Shown here one piece after another: positions 1-10,808 of a stretch of DNA of 64,000 nucleotides (position 1 is the stretch's first letter; the number at the start of each line of letters is the position of its first letter). Both the position numbers and the translations under genes were made by a program. The notes beneath the pieces were generated by a model, which was given only the letters and a program-made list of their open reading frames with translations, did not search any database and was not told the DNA's origin. The stretch comes from Erinaceus europaeus. Taxonomy: Eukaryota; Chordata; Mammalia; Eulipotyphla; Erinaceidae. The stretch covers positions 107,407,587 to 107,471,586 of the forward strand of contig NC_080164.1 of the NCBI RefSeq assembly GCF_950295315.1, in the 5' to 3' direction.

Positions 1-971
1 CACCAGAAACAAAAATCAACTCCAAATAGATCAAAGACCGAGATGTCAGACCAGAAACAATCAAATACTTAGAGGAAAACATTGGTAAAACACTTTCCCA
101 CATACACCTCAAGGACATCTTTGATGAATCAAACCCAATTGCAAGGAAGACTAAAGCAGAAACAAACCAATGGGACTACATCAAATTGAAAAGTTTCTGC
201 ACATCCAAAGAAACTATTAAACAAACAGAGATTCCCCTCACAGAATGGGAGAAGATCTTCACATGCCAGACATCAGACAAGAAACTAATCACTAAAATAT
301 ATAAAGAGCTCAGCAAACTTAGCACCAAAAAAGCAAATGACCCCATCCACAAATGGACAGAGGATATGAACAAAACATTCACCACAGAGAGATCCAAAAG
401 GCTAACAAACATATGAAAAACTGCTCTAGGTCACTGATTGTCAGAGAAATGCAAATTAAGACAACACTAAGATACCACCTCACTCCTGTAAGAATGGCAT
501 ACATCAAAAAGGACAGCAGCAACAAATGCTGGAGAGGTTGTGGGGACAGAGGAACCCTTTTACATTGCTGGTGGGAATGTAAATTGGTACAGCCTCTGTG
601 GAGAGCAGTCTGAAAAACTCTCAGAAGGCTAGATAGACATGGACCTTCCATATGACCCAGTAATTCCTCTCCTGGAGTTATACCCCAAGGACTCCATAAC
701 ACCCAACCAAAAAGAGGTGTGTACTCCTATGTTCATAGCAGCACAATTCATAATAGCTAAAACCTGGAAGCAACCCAGGTGCCCAACACCAGATGAGTGG
801 CTGAGAAAGCTGTGGTATATATACACAATGGAATACTATGCAGCTATCAAGAACAATGAACCCACCTTCTCTGACCCATCTTGGACAGAACTAGAAGGAA
901 TTATGTTAAGTGAACTAAGTCAGAAAGATAAAGATGAGTATGGGATGATCCCACTCATCAACAGAAGCTGA
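1..971 (+). pseudogene. L1 ORF2 C-terminal fragment (broken)
   Basis: L1 ORF2p supplies endonuclease and reverse transcriptase for target-primed reverse transcription. Only the region after the reverse transcriptase is present. Recognisable blocks are [20 protein letters not shown] (about 390-455), the cysteine-containing block KCWRGCG...[15 protein letters not shown] (about 522-600) and [15 protein letters not shown]...YTMEYYAAIKNNEP (about 643-870), which match the C-terminal third of mammalian ORF2. The reading frame is broken near 390 and by a stop after WRAV (about 611), so it cannot be translated through. The stop at 969-971 is the natural ORF2 end, because the related copies at 25264 and 47739 stop at the same place. 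Not a host gene. Confidence 0.9.
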
Positions 972-2310
972 CTAAGAAGATCTGAAAGAGAAACTAAACG
1001 CAGGACCTGATCAAATTGTAAGTAGGGCACCAAAGTAAAAACCCAGTGGTGAGGGGTAGACATGCAGCTTCCTGGGCCAGTGGGGGGTGGGAGTGGGAGG
1101 GAGGGATGGATCACAGTCCTTTGGTGGCGGGAATGGTGTTTATATATACTCCTAGCAAAATGTAGACATATAAATCAGTAGTTAATTAATATGAGAGGGG
1201 GGAAATCAATTGTATGTCTCAAAGTTTCTCAAAAGACAAACTGAATCTTTTTAATATATAGGCTATGTATTTGATAGACGGACTCTCTCAAAAGCCTAGA
1301 CCAAGTAGATTAGAAGCATCCAATAGCACAGCTATATACAAGATACTGGATACTGTACAGCAAACCATAACAAAGGGACTTTTCATAGTTAACCCAATTA
1401 ACAAATAATGTGATGATAATATTAACTATCGATTGTCTTTTTGAACCCTAAGACAGCAGGAACCTCACATCTCCACTATAGAGCCCCTACTTCCCCCAGT
1501 CCTGGAACCCTTGGATAGGGCCCACTTTCCCGTATGCATCTCCCAATCCAAACCAAATAATATTGCATCCGCCGATCACAACCTAACCAACGCAACGATT
1601 GCCACCTCAACATGCTTCACCTCAGACTGTATCCAGAGACTTCACGTGTGGAATGACAACCTTCAGCTTCATTACTCGGGTGAAACCTTTCCTTTTATAG
1701 TACACTCTAATTTCATCTCAGGTAGTTCACTTTCTAACGAAGTCCCATAACCTAGATATACACCAGTTTCTGTGAGAGAGAGCTTATGTGCACACGTATC
1801 CATAAACTACTGCAAAATATATACCTGAAAGCAGAAGTACACTAGAGTTTGCAGTGAGTACCTCCCTAACACTTCCTCTCCACTATTCCAAGCTTGGGAT
1901 CCATGATTGCTCAACAAATTGTTTGGCTTCATACGTTAACTCTCTTTTCAATCACCAGGTTCCAGATGCCACCAGGATGCTGGCCAGGCTTCCCTGGATT
2001 GAAGACCCCACCAATGTGTCCTGGAGCTCAGCTTCCCCAGAGACACACCTTACTAGGGAAAGAGAGAGGCAGACTGGGAGTATGGACCGACCAGTCAACG
2101 CCCATGTTCAGCGGGGAAGCAATTACAGAAGCCAGACCTTCTACCTTCTGCAACCCTCAACAACCCTGGGTCCATGCTCCCAGAGGGCTAGAGAATGGGA
2201 AAGCTATCATGGGAGGGGGTGTGTTATGGGGATTGGGTGGTGGGAATTGTGTGGAGTTATACCCCTCCTACCTTATGTTTTTGTTCATTAATCCTTTCTT
2301 AAATAAAAAA
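972..2310 (+). other. Long L1 3' UTR (about 1.3 kb)
   Basis: It starts after the ORF2 stop with the GGCACCAAAGTAAAAACCC-like motif (about 1026) and ends with GGTGGGAATTGTGTGGAG, then an AAATAAA tail. Several open frames (for example 1854-2427) are not conserved as proteins between the copies, so I treat them as chance. Confidence 0.8.
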
Positions 2311-2323
2311 TTTAAAAAAAAAA

Positions 2324-2735
2324 CAGCGGGAAGGAAAAGCAGGAGGGGGGAAGTAGAGAGATCAGGGAAGGGAGATGGTGCTGTGCTATCTCTCCCTCTG
2401 ATTTTCAATATTTATCTAAAAAAATAAAAATTAAGATAGAGACATGAGGGAGACGGTGAGGGGCTAGAGCCTACACAATCCTGGCTGGGTGTCTGGGGTC
2501 TCTGTGTGCCATGGATTACCCTGCTGAGTTTCACCACAGGCTAAAGGCAGGGAGTAAACAGAACTGTGTAAACTATAGATGAAAAGTCAGCTGAACTTTT
2601 AAAAATAAATAAATTCTCTACATATGGGGAAACCACATGCAGATAGAATTGTGAAGAAATTAAAGTCACCTGAGTGTAAACATTTCTTTTGTACAAAGAG
2701 GGCACCTGTAGTATAAGCACAGCTTCAAACCAATC
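2324..2735. other. Repeat-poor or decayed DNA
   Basis: About 2370-2440 resembles the pyrimidine-rich tail of a decayed SINE. No gene signal is seen in the rest. Confidence 0.4.
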
Positions 2736-2772
2736 ACAATGTCAGCTTTTTTTCTTGTTGATTAATTAATTT

Positions 2773-3048
2773 TTGCCTCCAGGGTTATTACTGGGGTTAG
2801 GTGCCAGCACTATAAATCCACTGTTCTTGGCAGTCATTGTTTCCCACTTTATTGGGTAGGACAGAGAGAAATTGAGAGAGGAGGGAGAGACAGAGAGGAA
2901 GAGAGAACGACAGATACCTGCAAACCTGCTTCACCACTTGTGAAGCAACCCCCTGCAGGTAGGGAGTAGGGGCTTAAACCTGGGTCTTTGTGTGGGCCCT
3001 TGTGCATCGTACTATGTGCACTCAATTGGGTGCGCCACTGCCTGGCCC
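2773..3048 (-). mobile_element. tRNA-derived SINE, family 1 with GCCACCAGGAGCAGTGG-type 3' extension (1b)
   Basis: On the minus strand the order is tRNA-like head, CTGCAGG/GTGAAGCAGG core, pyrimidine tail and 3' extension. An imperfect 11-bp TSD is visible: acaatgtcagc at 2736-2746 and acaaagtcagc at 3049-3059. Confidence 0.85.
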
Positions 3049-3121
3049 ACAAAGTCAGCATTCTGAGTTGAGAATATATGGCTTGATGTAGTCAAAAGAT
3101 TTTATTATTGTTGTTGTTTAT

Positions 3122-3398
3122 TGTCACCAGAGTTATTGCTGGGACTTGGTGCCTATGAGGAAATTCCACTGCTCCTGGCAGACATATATTTTCTTTCTTT
3201 CTTTTTTTTTCCTTTTCCTTTTTATGATAGAGACAGAGAGAAGTATATGGGGAGAGACAGAGAAATAGAGACATCTGTAGCACTGCTCCACCATTCATGA
3301 AGCTACCCACCTCCTGCAGTTGAGGTCTGGGGGCTTGAACCTGGCTACTTGTGGATGGTAACGTGTGTGCTCTTCCAGGTTACACCACCACCCAGCCC
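3122..3398 (-). mobile_element. SINE family 1b
   Basis: A minus-strand copy with the CTGGCAG...TTGCTGG 3' extension at its left end, and the B box (GCTTGAACCTGG read on plus) and head (ACCACCCAGCCCC) at its right end. A T/C-rich expansion sits in the tail at 3190-3225. Confidence 0.8.
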
Positions 3399-4435
3399 CG
3401 CAGAAGATATACTTTAATCTCAGTGTGCAGTGGGAGTTGGGCCTACTTACTTCAGACTGCCCCAGCCCTGGGAGAAGTCATTTTAAATAGTTGTCTAGTC
3501 TCAGCAATGACTTAAAAGGATTAAGGTATAACTCAAAAGCCTATACAAACTATCCTCTGGCAGCCTTAAAATGAGTAAACAAAAACCACCCCACAGCCAA
3601 ACAAGTGCATTCTTTTCCAGTTTGATTTGCCAGAAAGCCTTCCAACAAGAAGCGCAGAAATGAATTTCAAGGTTAGTTAGCTTTACTGCTGCAGTGAAGA
3701 ATGAGCTATGAAGCTAAATAGGTGATATTCAGTTAGGTTCTGGGGAATAGTGGAAAAGATGGATCTAAATAGAATGAATTTTATAGACAGAGAAAGCAAA
3801 TATTTACCAGGGGAATTACTGGTGAAGTCATATGGGGAATTATGTTCAAGCAGTGAACTGTGCTGTTTTCATCTTTATATACTAAAACAAGGACTTTAAA
3901 AGTATGATTAATAATGAGAGGCATAATGTGCATGATCGATTTAGACTACTGAGGTTGTTAGGGTACTGTGCTTGATGAATGGTTTTTCCAAATAACAATA
4001 CATAAACGGCCTGTTAAATAGCTGGAAGGAACAATTGTCTCTCACAGGCTCCAAGGTGAGACTATAAAATAAAACCCCAATGAATGGGGGCATAAATCTT
4101 ACCACAGATGTTCAGTGACATAGGGCAAAGTGACCCAAGGGGAAAAAAAAAAAGAGATTCTCTATTATTTTTCAGCCAAAGTATTTGCATGGAGGCACAG
4201 AGTCGAGCAAAATGAAATGTAGTCACATGAAAAACAAACAGTTCAGACAGAAGATGATATGTAGACTTAAAACATGGACCTTCTTCACACCCACTGAAAT
4301 GCAACTTGTACTTACATGGTATGTCCAGCACAGCGGGTTAAGTGATCCAGTTCATACCATTCCACAACCAGCTCAAGTGCTGAGTTTCAAGAGCAACACC
4401 TAGAATTTCTCTTCTTTTCTCTCCTCCTTTTTGTT
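3399..4435. other. About 1 kb without recognised genes or repeats
   Basis: Ordinary composition with many stops in all frames. I see no exon, promoter or young repeat. Confidence 0.5.
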
Positions 4436-4439
4436 TGGT

Positions 4440-4707
4440 TTTGCTGTCAGAGTGATGGGTGTAGCTTAAAGGTTTCACTCTATCATTTCTGGTGATCATC
4501 TTTTTGATGAAGGGAGAGGGGGAGGGGGAAGAGGGTAGGGGAGGAGGGAGAGAGGGAGAGAAGGTAAGTGTAGAAGAGAAAGAGTATAAGAAAGAGTTGG
4601 AGGGGAAGGAGAAACCTGCAGCACTGCTCCATTACATTAAATTTCCTCCCTGCAGTTGGGGGCCAAGGGGCTCAAACTCAGGTCCTTATGCACTACTACC
4701 CAGCCTC
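4440..4707 (-). mobile_element. SINE family 1, diverged
   Basis: A purine-rich middle (4510-4610) is followed by CCTGCAGCACTGCTCC and a B-box-like GGCTCAAACTCAGG. These are in minus-strand family 1 order. Diverged at both ends. Confidence 0.65.
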
Positions 4708-4760
4708 TTTCCAACTTGCTTTGAGAGCTTAGCTTTTTATGTATTTAAAAAGCACATTTT

Positions 4761-5018
4761 GGGGAGTCTGGCAGTAGGTAGCGCAGAGGGCTAAGCGCAC
4801 GTGGCACAAAGCACAAGGACCAGTGTAAGGATACTGGTTGGAGCCCTCAGCTCCCCACCTGCAGGGGAGTCGCTTCACAGGTGGTGAAGCAGGTCTGCAG
4901 GTGTCTATCTTTCTCTCCCCCTCTCTGTCTTCCCCTCCTCTCTCCATTTCTCTCTTTCCTATCTAACACCACCACCAACAGCAATGACAACAACAATAAC
5001 TACAACAACAATAAAAAG
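4761..5018 (+). mobile_element. SINE family 1, CAACAA-tailed form (1c)
   Basis: The head GGGGAGTCTGGCAGTAGGTAG is followed by the tRNA-like part, CCCCACCTGCAGGGGAGTCG, and the ACAACAACAATAACTACAAC tail. The flanks AGCACATTTTGGGG (4751-4764) and AGCACATTTGGGG (5019-5031) look like a TSD. Confidence 0.85.
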
Positions 5019-5033
5019 AGCACATTTGGGGGG

Positions 5034-5885
5034 CAGAAAGCATATGTCTATTTCTTTATCTAAAACAAAACAAAAACAAAACTGAGAAAGAACACATAAT
5101 AATAAACTGACTGTTCCTAAGCTTTGATTTTGTCTCTGGGGTAAAGAAACCACTTCGATAGTCTCAGACTAGCTGTGTTCCTACAGACAAACTATTTGGG
5201 TTGAATCCAGTGAAACACTCCATCTCAAAGTGTGGCTGACTTTGAACACCAAGTCTTGGTACCATCCCAACAGCTGTGAGTCCTTGAGCTGAGCTGCTTA
5301 AAATAGACGTGATGGCTGTCCTGGAGTTGAGGCAGACTCTCTGCTCACCTGCATGGATGTTATGGCAACAGGGATCCAGGAAGGGAAGAGCAGGGTTCTA
5401 TGTGGTTAGCAGGGAGGGAGAGATGCCTGGCACAGAAGACAGTAACAAAACTAGCCAAGCTTCTAAGACTTGCAGAAGGGGAGAGATTTTTTTAAGCTGC
5501 TTCTGAATAGGTTCAAAATAGGATTATTTGCACCCATTTTAAGATCCTGATATCTTCCGTGTTAACCCTAAATAGTCAAACTCCTCATGTTGTTGGTTTT
5601 ATTGACCATTTCCATTCCCAATACTTTGAAAATCATTGTCCCCAACCTATTTTAGTCACAAAAGTACCCAAGCTGGGAAGGATTTTGCCACCTGGGACTA
5701 TAACTCCTTTATTTGATCCTTCTTCCTGCAGAGTGGATTCTGGTTAGAACTGAATTGAAAACATGAGCCTATCTCTCTTAAGCTCTGTTACTGCATTTTG
5801 CCAGAAACAACAGAATAAGACATCCAAAGTCCTCTTTTTAAAGACTAATTGACTGACAACAGAAAATCTGAATATAATTCCGGCA
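5034..5885. other. Repeat-poor DNA
   Basis: No gene supported. Short open frames such as 5309-5506 lack splice or start context. Confidence 0.4.
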
Positions 5886-5975
5886 CATGTGATGCCAGGG
5901 ATTGAACTTGGGGCCTCCTGCTTGAGAGTTCACTTCTCTATCCACTGCACTGCCTCCTGGGCTGCTCAAACATCC
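5886..5975 (-). mobile_element. Old tRNA-derived SINE fragment (family 2-like)
   Basis: CCAGGGATTGAACTTGGG is a minus-strand B box (GGTTCAATCCC type), followed by CTCTATCCACTGCACTGCC, the reverse of an A-box region. No core block of family 1. Confidence 0.6.
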
Positions 5976-6257
5976 CCAAGTGCAGACAGAGACATGGCTT
6001 TGCAGGAAGTGCACAAGATTTGCTTGCCTGAGTCCCCAGGTGCTGACCTACAGTTCTCTGCACTCTCTCTCTTTTATGTGACATCACGCCTGAGAAAGAA
6101 ATGAAATCATATATTTGAAGTTCTTGGCAGGAAGCTGACAGCACACAGAACTTACTTGACTGGGTCTACTGGTTCCATCCTCAGCATTGCAGTGTGGTGC
6201 TCCAATGTTTTGCTCTCCCTCTCTCAACAACTTCTATCTCGTAAGAAATATATTAGA

Positions 6258-6536
6258 GGAGTCGGGCGGTAGCACAGTGGGTTAAGCGCAGGTGGCACGA
6301 ACCACAAGGACCTGCATAATGATCCTGGTTCCAGCACTCCCAGACTGCAGGAGAGTCGCTTCACTAGTGTTGAAGCAGGTGTGAAGGTTTTATCTTTCTC
6401 TCCCCCCTCTGTCTTCCCCTCCTCTCTCCATTTCTTTCTGTCCCACCCAACCACAACGACATCAATAACAACAACAATAATAACTACAACAATAAAACAA
6501 CAGGGGCAACAAAAGGGAATACAAATATTTAAAAAC
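6258..6536 (+). mobile_element. SINE family 1c with perfect TSD
   Basis: The head GGAGTCGGGCGGTAGCACAG contains an A-box-like TAGCACAGTGGG. The tail is CAACAATAAAACAACAGG. A perfect 14-bp TSD, agaaatatattaga, lies at 6244-6257 and 6537-6550, so both ends are exact. A few core changes suggest modest age. Confidence 0.93.
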
Positions 6537-6571
6537 AGAAATATATTAGATAAATCTTTCTCTTTTTAATT

Positions 6572-6759
6572 TATTGTCTTTACTTATTAGAGACAGAAAT
6601 TGGAACAGATGGGGAGCGAGCAAGGAAGAGAGACAAAGAGACACCTGCAGCTCTTCTTCACCACTTGTGAAACTTTCCCCCTGCAGGTGGGGGCTTGAAT
6701 CCAGGTCCTTGTGCACTGTAATGTGTGTGCTCTACCAGGTGTACCACCACCTGGCCCCC
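6572..6759 (-). mobile_element. SINE family 1, short form (1a)
   Basis: On plus it reads TTTATTGTCTTTACTTATTAG, then AGACACCTGCAG, CACCACTTGTGAAAC and CCACCACCTGGCCCC. This is a reversed 1a copy ending at its head. Confidence 0.85.
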
Positions 6760-6786
6760 AATAAATTTCTTTTTAAAGGGAATTCT

Positions 6787-6905
6787 TGGGGGCTGGTAAA
6801 ATAGCTCACTTGGTGTGTTGCTTTCTCATGTGTGTGACCCAGGTTCAAGCCCAAGCCCCGCCCACTTCACTGAAGAAAACTTTGGTACCATAGGCTTTCT
6901 CTCTT
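6787..6905 (+). mobile_element. tRNA-derived SINE, family 3
   Basis: GGGGCTGGTAAAATAGCTCACTTGG is followed by a B-box-like CCCAGGTTCAAGCCC and a CACTGAAGAAAACTTTGGTACC block. Related copies are at 26655, 26850, 61832 and 62190. It lacks the CTGCAGG core of family 1. Confidence 0.65.
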
Positions 6906-6917
6906 ACTTTTTTAAAA

Positions 6918-7122
6918 ATTACCTTTATTTATTTATTGGTTAAAGACAGCCATAAATTGAGAGGGAAGGAGGAGATAGAGATGGAGACAGACAGAGAGAC
7001 ATCTGCAACACTGCTTCACCATTCACAAAGCTTTCCTCCTACAGGTGAAGACTGGGGGCTTGAACCTGGGTCCTTGTGTATTGTACAATGTGCACTCAAC
7101 CAGGTACACAACCTGCCCCCTT
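6918..7122 (-). mobile_element. SINE family 1a
   Basis: A reversed copy: TTTATTTATTGG, AGACATCTGCAAC, GGCTTGAACCTGGG and ACAACCTGCCCCC. Confidence 0.8.
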
Positions 7123-7129
7123 TATTTCT

Positions 7130-7205
7130 TATTTTTTTATTATCTTTTCTATTTATTGGATAAATACAGCCAGAAATCGAGAGAGAAGGGTGTGCTATAG
7201 CCTCA
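7130..7205 (-). mobile_element. SINE family 1a fragment
   Basis: Only the reversed tail (TCTATTTATTGGATAAATACAG) is present. It runs into a (TC)n tract at 7206-7229. Confidence 0.5.
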
Positions 7206-7229
7206 ATCTCTCTCTCTCTCTCTCTCTCT
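7206..7229. repeat. (TC)n microsatellite
   Basis: About 12 TC units, following a truncated SINE tail. Confidence 0.85.
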
Positions 7230-7513
7230 GTCTCTGTTTCTCTTGATATATTTTGGTAGGATGTCAGAGATAAACCATTAATAAGGGGTGGTTATATTAC
7301 CACATCATTTCTCACTCACAGAGAATCAGGGGACTCAGTGAAGGAGGCAGACACCTGTCTGCAGATTGAAGAAGAATACTGAATTTAAATCCCACAATCC
7401 CTTAACAGGTTCTGTGTTTACAGTACATTGAAGAAGAAACATAAACTCTAATTTCCCAGTGATAAAATCTCAAATGAAGTACAGATTGAAAGGTAACACA
7501 AAGACTGAAATTC

Positions 7514-7524
7514 CTCTCTCTCTC

Positions 7525-7571
<47 letters not shown>

Positions 7572-7583
7572 ATACATACACAT

Positions 7584-7625
<42 letters not shown>

Positions 7626-7632
7626 ATATATA
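7514..7632. repeat. (TC)n-(TA)n-(TG)n-(CA)n compound microsatellite
   Basis: TC units are followed by TA, TG (about 7539-7570), a short ATACATACACATG spacer, CA (about 7585-7620) and ATATATA. The TG and CA blocks are self-complementary, so the tract can fold into a hairpin with an arm of about 40 bp. Confidence 0.9.
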
Positions 7633-7671
7633 GTGAAACTTCGAAGGCCAAGCAGCTGTGAACCTAGTTAA

Positions 7672-7835
7672 ATGCACACACAACAGTGCTCAAGGACCTG
7701 GGTTCAAGACCCTGGTACCCACCTGCAGAGGAAAAGCTTCATGAGTGGTGAAGCAGTGCTGCAGGTGTCTCTCTGTCTCACTCTCCTTCTCAATTTCCCT
7801 CTGACTCTATCCAATAATAAACCATAAAAAGAGAT
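7672..7835 (+). mobile_element. SINE family 1a, head truncated
   Basis: CAAGGACCTGGGTTCAAGACC (B box) is followed by the CACCTGCAG core, GTGAAGCAGTGCTGCAGG and ATCCAATAATAAA. Confidence 0.8.
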
Positions 7836-7904
7836 TTAAAAATTGAGAAAATGTGAAACATCTTCCTATTTCTATACAGGAAAGAGGTTGCTAGGGAGAT
7901 GATC

Positions 7905-8125
7905 AAACTATTGTTTTCCTTTACTGGGGGGATTAATGGTTTACAGTTCACAGTAACATACAGTAATTGGTACATGTGTAACATTTCTCAGTTTTCCACA
8001 TCACACTCTAACCACCACCACCACCCCCACCTAGGCCCTCCTCCAACCAAAATGTTCCAGGAACTGAACATTTCCCCCCACTCCAGAGTTCTTTACTTTG
8101 GCAGCATACTAACTCCAGGATGAAC
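7905..8125 (-). mobile_element. L1 3'-end fragment, short-3'UTR subfamily
   Basis: GGGGGATTAATGGTTTACAG, ACATGTGTAACATTTCTCAG and AGAGTTCTTTACTTTGG are the reverse of an L1 3' end. The same text occurs in the antisense L1 at 46975-47479, and related sense copies end at 35885 and 46290. Confidence 0.75.
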
Positions 8126-8377
8126 AAACTATTGATCCATGCCCCCCACCTTGTGTATTTACTAGGGAGTTGTCTCTCTAGGTGAAAAAATTTGAACCAG
8201 TGAGGGATGGGGGGCAGTGGGGGGGGAGGGTGGAATAGACACTATATTACAGTTCACCTTCCTCCTCCAGTGAGGTGGGTTCTGGGGTTAAAACTGGTTG
8301 CACACTAACTACTTTTCTGGTCCTTCATTCACTTTACTCTTCTTATTTTATTATTTATTTATTTATTTTACTTATTC

Positions 8378-8472
8378 TAGGTTATGGTGGTATGGGGGGA
8401 TCAAACCTGGGATCCCAGAGTCTCAAGCATTAGAATCAGTTTGCATTAACTATTATGCTGTCTCTTCTATCC
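8378..8472 (-). mobile_element. tRNA-derived SINE, family 2
   Basis: GGATCAAACCTGGGATCCC is a reversed B box, and TTTGCATTAACTATTATGCTG is the reverse of the family 2 head (CATAATGGTTATGCAAA). Confidence 0.7.
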
Positions 8473-8502
8473 CTTCATTCACTTTAGTAAAGACACGTCA
8501 AT

Positions 8503-8782
8503 GGAGCTGGGCAGTGGTGCACCTGGTTAAGGACACATAGTACTAAGTATTAGGACCCGTGCAAAGATCCCAATTCAAGCCACTGGCACCTGTGGGGGAG
8601 GTGCTTCACGAGTGGTGAAGCAGGTCTTCAGGTGTCCATCATTTTTTCTATCTCCCCTCCCTTCTTAATTTCTTTCTGTCCTGTCTAATAAAATGGAAAA
8701 AATGGACGCCAGGAGCATTGGATTTGTAGTGATGACACCAGGCCCCAGTGATAACCCTGGAGACAAGAAAAAAAAGATATTT
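8503..8782 (+). mobile_element. SINE family 1b
   Basis: The head GGAGCTGGGCAGTGGTGC is followed by the core, a TCTAATAAAATGGAAAAAATGG linker and the extension CCAGGAGCATTGG...AACCCTGGAGACAAG. Confidence 0.88.
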
Positions 8783-8899
8783 CAAAACACCAGTTTCAAA
8801 AAACGAATTTTCAAAGAAACCAAAAGCTCACGATAAACAGTGAGACTGAAATTTATAGACATTTAAAGAATAATGATTCTTGGGGATAGTTTAGGTAGT

Positions 8900-9037
8900 A
8901 GAGGAAGGAGATAATTTAGGTAGTAGAGGAAACACTTTGCTATGATTAGGGGCCTGGGTTCAAGTCCCAACCCCTACACAGGAGCTCCTGCGTGGGGAAG
9001 CTTCATGAGCAACGGAACAGTGTTGTGGAGTCTCTCC

Positions 9038-9085
<48 letters not shown>

Positions 9086-9086
9086 C
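8900..9086 (+). mobile_element. SINE family 1-like, diverged, with (TC)n tail
   Basis: GGGCCTGGGTTCAAGTCCC (B box) and GGAAGCTTCATGAGC are followed by a (TC)n expansion at 9047-9082. Confidence 0.6.
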
Positions 9087-9317
9087 AAAAGATCTGCTGG
9101 GGGAAGTGGAATTCTGCACATACAGAACCTGGACACAAAGCCTGACAACAAAACAAAAACAAACAAGAAAGCCACACAGGAGTAGTTGATTTAAGACAGG
9201 AAATGAAATACTTCTACACTAATAACAGAAGCATAGTCTCTGAGCAACCACTAAGTAGGTAGATAATAAAGACAGATAGATAAAGGCCCCTGAGAAGCAA
9301 CTTTACCAGTAATGAAA

Positions 9318-9359
9318 AGATTAAATAGTACAGATTAAATAGTACAGATTAAATAGTAC
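9318..9359. repeat. Minisatellite, 3 x 14 bp
   Basis: Three perfect head-to-tail copies of agattaaatagtac. Confidence 0.95.
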
Positions 9360-9481
9360 TTTATCTTAGTAGCAAAGCTATATAAGAATATGAAGTTCTT
9401 AAGAGTTTGAAGAGATACTTATATACAGTACAGTTTCTGCTGTAAATTAAGACAAATAACTGTTCTTAAAATAAAGTTACA

Positions 9482-10285
9482 GGACTGGGGGAAGTAGAGG
9501 CTCTATAGTGGAGATGTGAGGTTCCTGCTGTCTTAGGGTTCAAAAAGACAATCGATAGTTAATGTTATCATCACATTATTTGGTAATTGGGTTAACTTTG
9601 AAAAGTCCTTTTGTTAGGGTTTGCTGTACAGTATCCAGTATCTTGTATATAGCTGTGCTATTGGATGCTTCTAATCTACTTGGTCTAGGCTTTTGAGAGA
9701 GTCCGCATATCAAATACACAGCCTATATATTAAAAAGATTCAGTTTGTGTTTTGAGAAACTTTGAGACGTACAACTGATTTTCCCCCTCTCATATAAATC
9801 AACTACTGATTTATATGTCTACATTTTGCTAGGAGTGTACATAAACACCATTCCCACCACCAAAAGACTGTGACCCATCCCTCCCACCCTCTCCCACCCC
9901 CCACTGTCCCAGGAAGCTGCATGTCTACCCCTCACCACAGGGTTTTTACTTTGGTGCCCTACTTACACCTTACTAGGGAAAGAGAGAGGCAGACTGGGAG
10001 TATGGACCGACCAGTCAACGCCCATGTTCAGCGGGGAAGCAATTACAGAAGCCAGACCTTCTACCTTCTGCAACCCTCAATGACCCTGGGTCCATGCTCC
10101 GAGAGGGCTGGAGAATGGGAAAGCTATCATGGGAGGGGGTGGGTTAAGGAGATTGGGTGGTGGGAATTGTGTGGAGTTATACCCCTCCTACCTTATGTTT
10201 TTGTTCATTAATCCTTTCTTAAATAAAAAATTAAAAAAAAATAGTACCAGTATGAACACAGATGTGCATTAAAAAATAAATAAAT
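9482..10285 (+). mobile_element. 5'-inverted (twin-primed) L1 3' UTR insertion with short 3' transduction
   Basis: 9482-9965 is the reverse complement of the L1 UTR segment seen at about 1025-1500. From about 9963 the sequence switches to the direct strand at the point equal to about 2046 of the first copy (ACACCTTACTAGGGAAAG). It then runs to the L1 end at 10220 and an A-rich tail. A 29-nt non-L1 stretch (10242-10270) and a second A-rich tail follow. A perfect 14-bp TSD, aaaataaagttaca, flanks it at 9468-9481 and 10286-10299. Confidence 0.93.
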
Positions 10286-10512
10286 AAAATAAAGTTACAA
10301 AGCAAAATAGTCATAGACTTCCAATTAAAATCCCTTAGATACAATCAATATATAAAATAGTTTTATAGCATCTGTCTTTTGCTCTAGGGTCCTCTCCTGG
10401 TGATTACAGAAATAAATTTGACTGTAATCCCAGCCAGAAAAGGAAAAGCAGGGCAGTCAGAGAGGGAATCTGTCATTTACATGTTTATATTTTATGGTTA
10501 AAAGTGAAAAAG

Positions 10513-10678
10513 CGGGGGTCAGGTGGTGGCACACCTGGTTGAGCACACACATTATAGTGCTCAAAGACCTGAATTTAAGCCCCTGCCCCCCCCCCCCACC
10601 TGCAGGCGGGGAAGAAACTTCATGAGCTGTGAAGCAGGGGTGCAGGTATCTTTCTGTCTCTTTCTAACTCTTCCCCCA
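10513..10678 (+). mobile_element. SINE family 1a
   Basis: The head GGGGTCAGGTGGTGGCACACC is followed by a C run at 10586-10597, CACCTGCAGGCGGGG and GTGAAGCAGGGGTGCAGG. The tail is cut where the L1 fragment at 10679 begins. Confidence 0.85.
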
Positions 10679-10808
10679 GGATCATCATGGGGTGCAGAAG
10701 GTGGAATGTCTGACTTCTGTAATTTCTTCCCCATTGGACATGGGCATTGGCGGCTGGATTCGTACTCCCAGCCTGTTTCTATCGTTCCCTAGTGGGGTAG
10801 GGCTTCCT
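10679..10808 (-). mobile_element. L1 3'-UTR fragment
   Basis: The reverse complement of this stretch matches the UTR region at 22800-22925 (CCCCACTAGGGAAAG to GAAGCCAGA...TGCACCCCAT). Both ends are truncated. Confidence 0.75.

Larger units (their letters stand above)
1..2323 (+). mobile_element. LINE-1, 3' part (ORF2 C-terminus plus long 3' UTR)
   Basis: The element runs in from the left edge of the window. Positions 1-971 encode the C-terminal part of ORF2 and 972-2310 are a long 3' UTR ending in an AAATAAAAAA-type tail. The same UTR recurs at 9482-10285, 25267-26472 and 47742-49129, which defines it as one L1 subfamily. The 5' end lies outside the window, so insertion length and TSD cannot be read. 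Confidence 0.9.

Noticed and set aside
1854..2427. Open frames of 145-177 codons, repeated in part at 9870-10211 and 48624-49083
   Set aside because: All lie in copies of the L1 3' UTR. Frames differ between copies, so they are not under protein selection.
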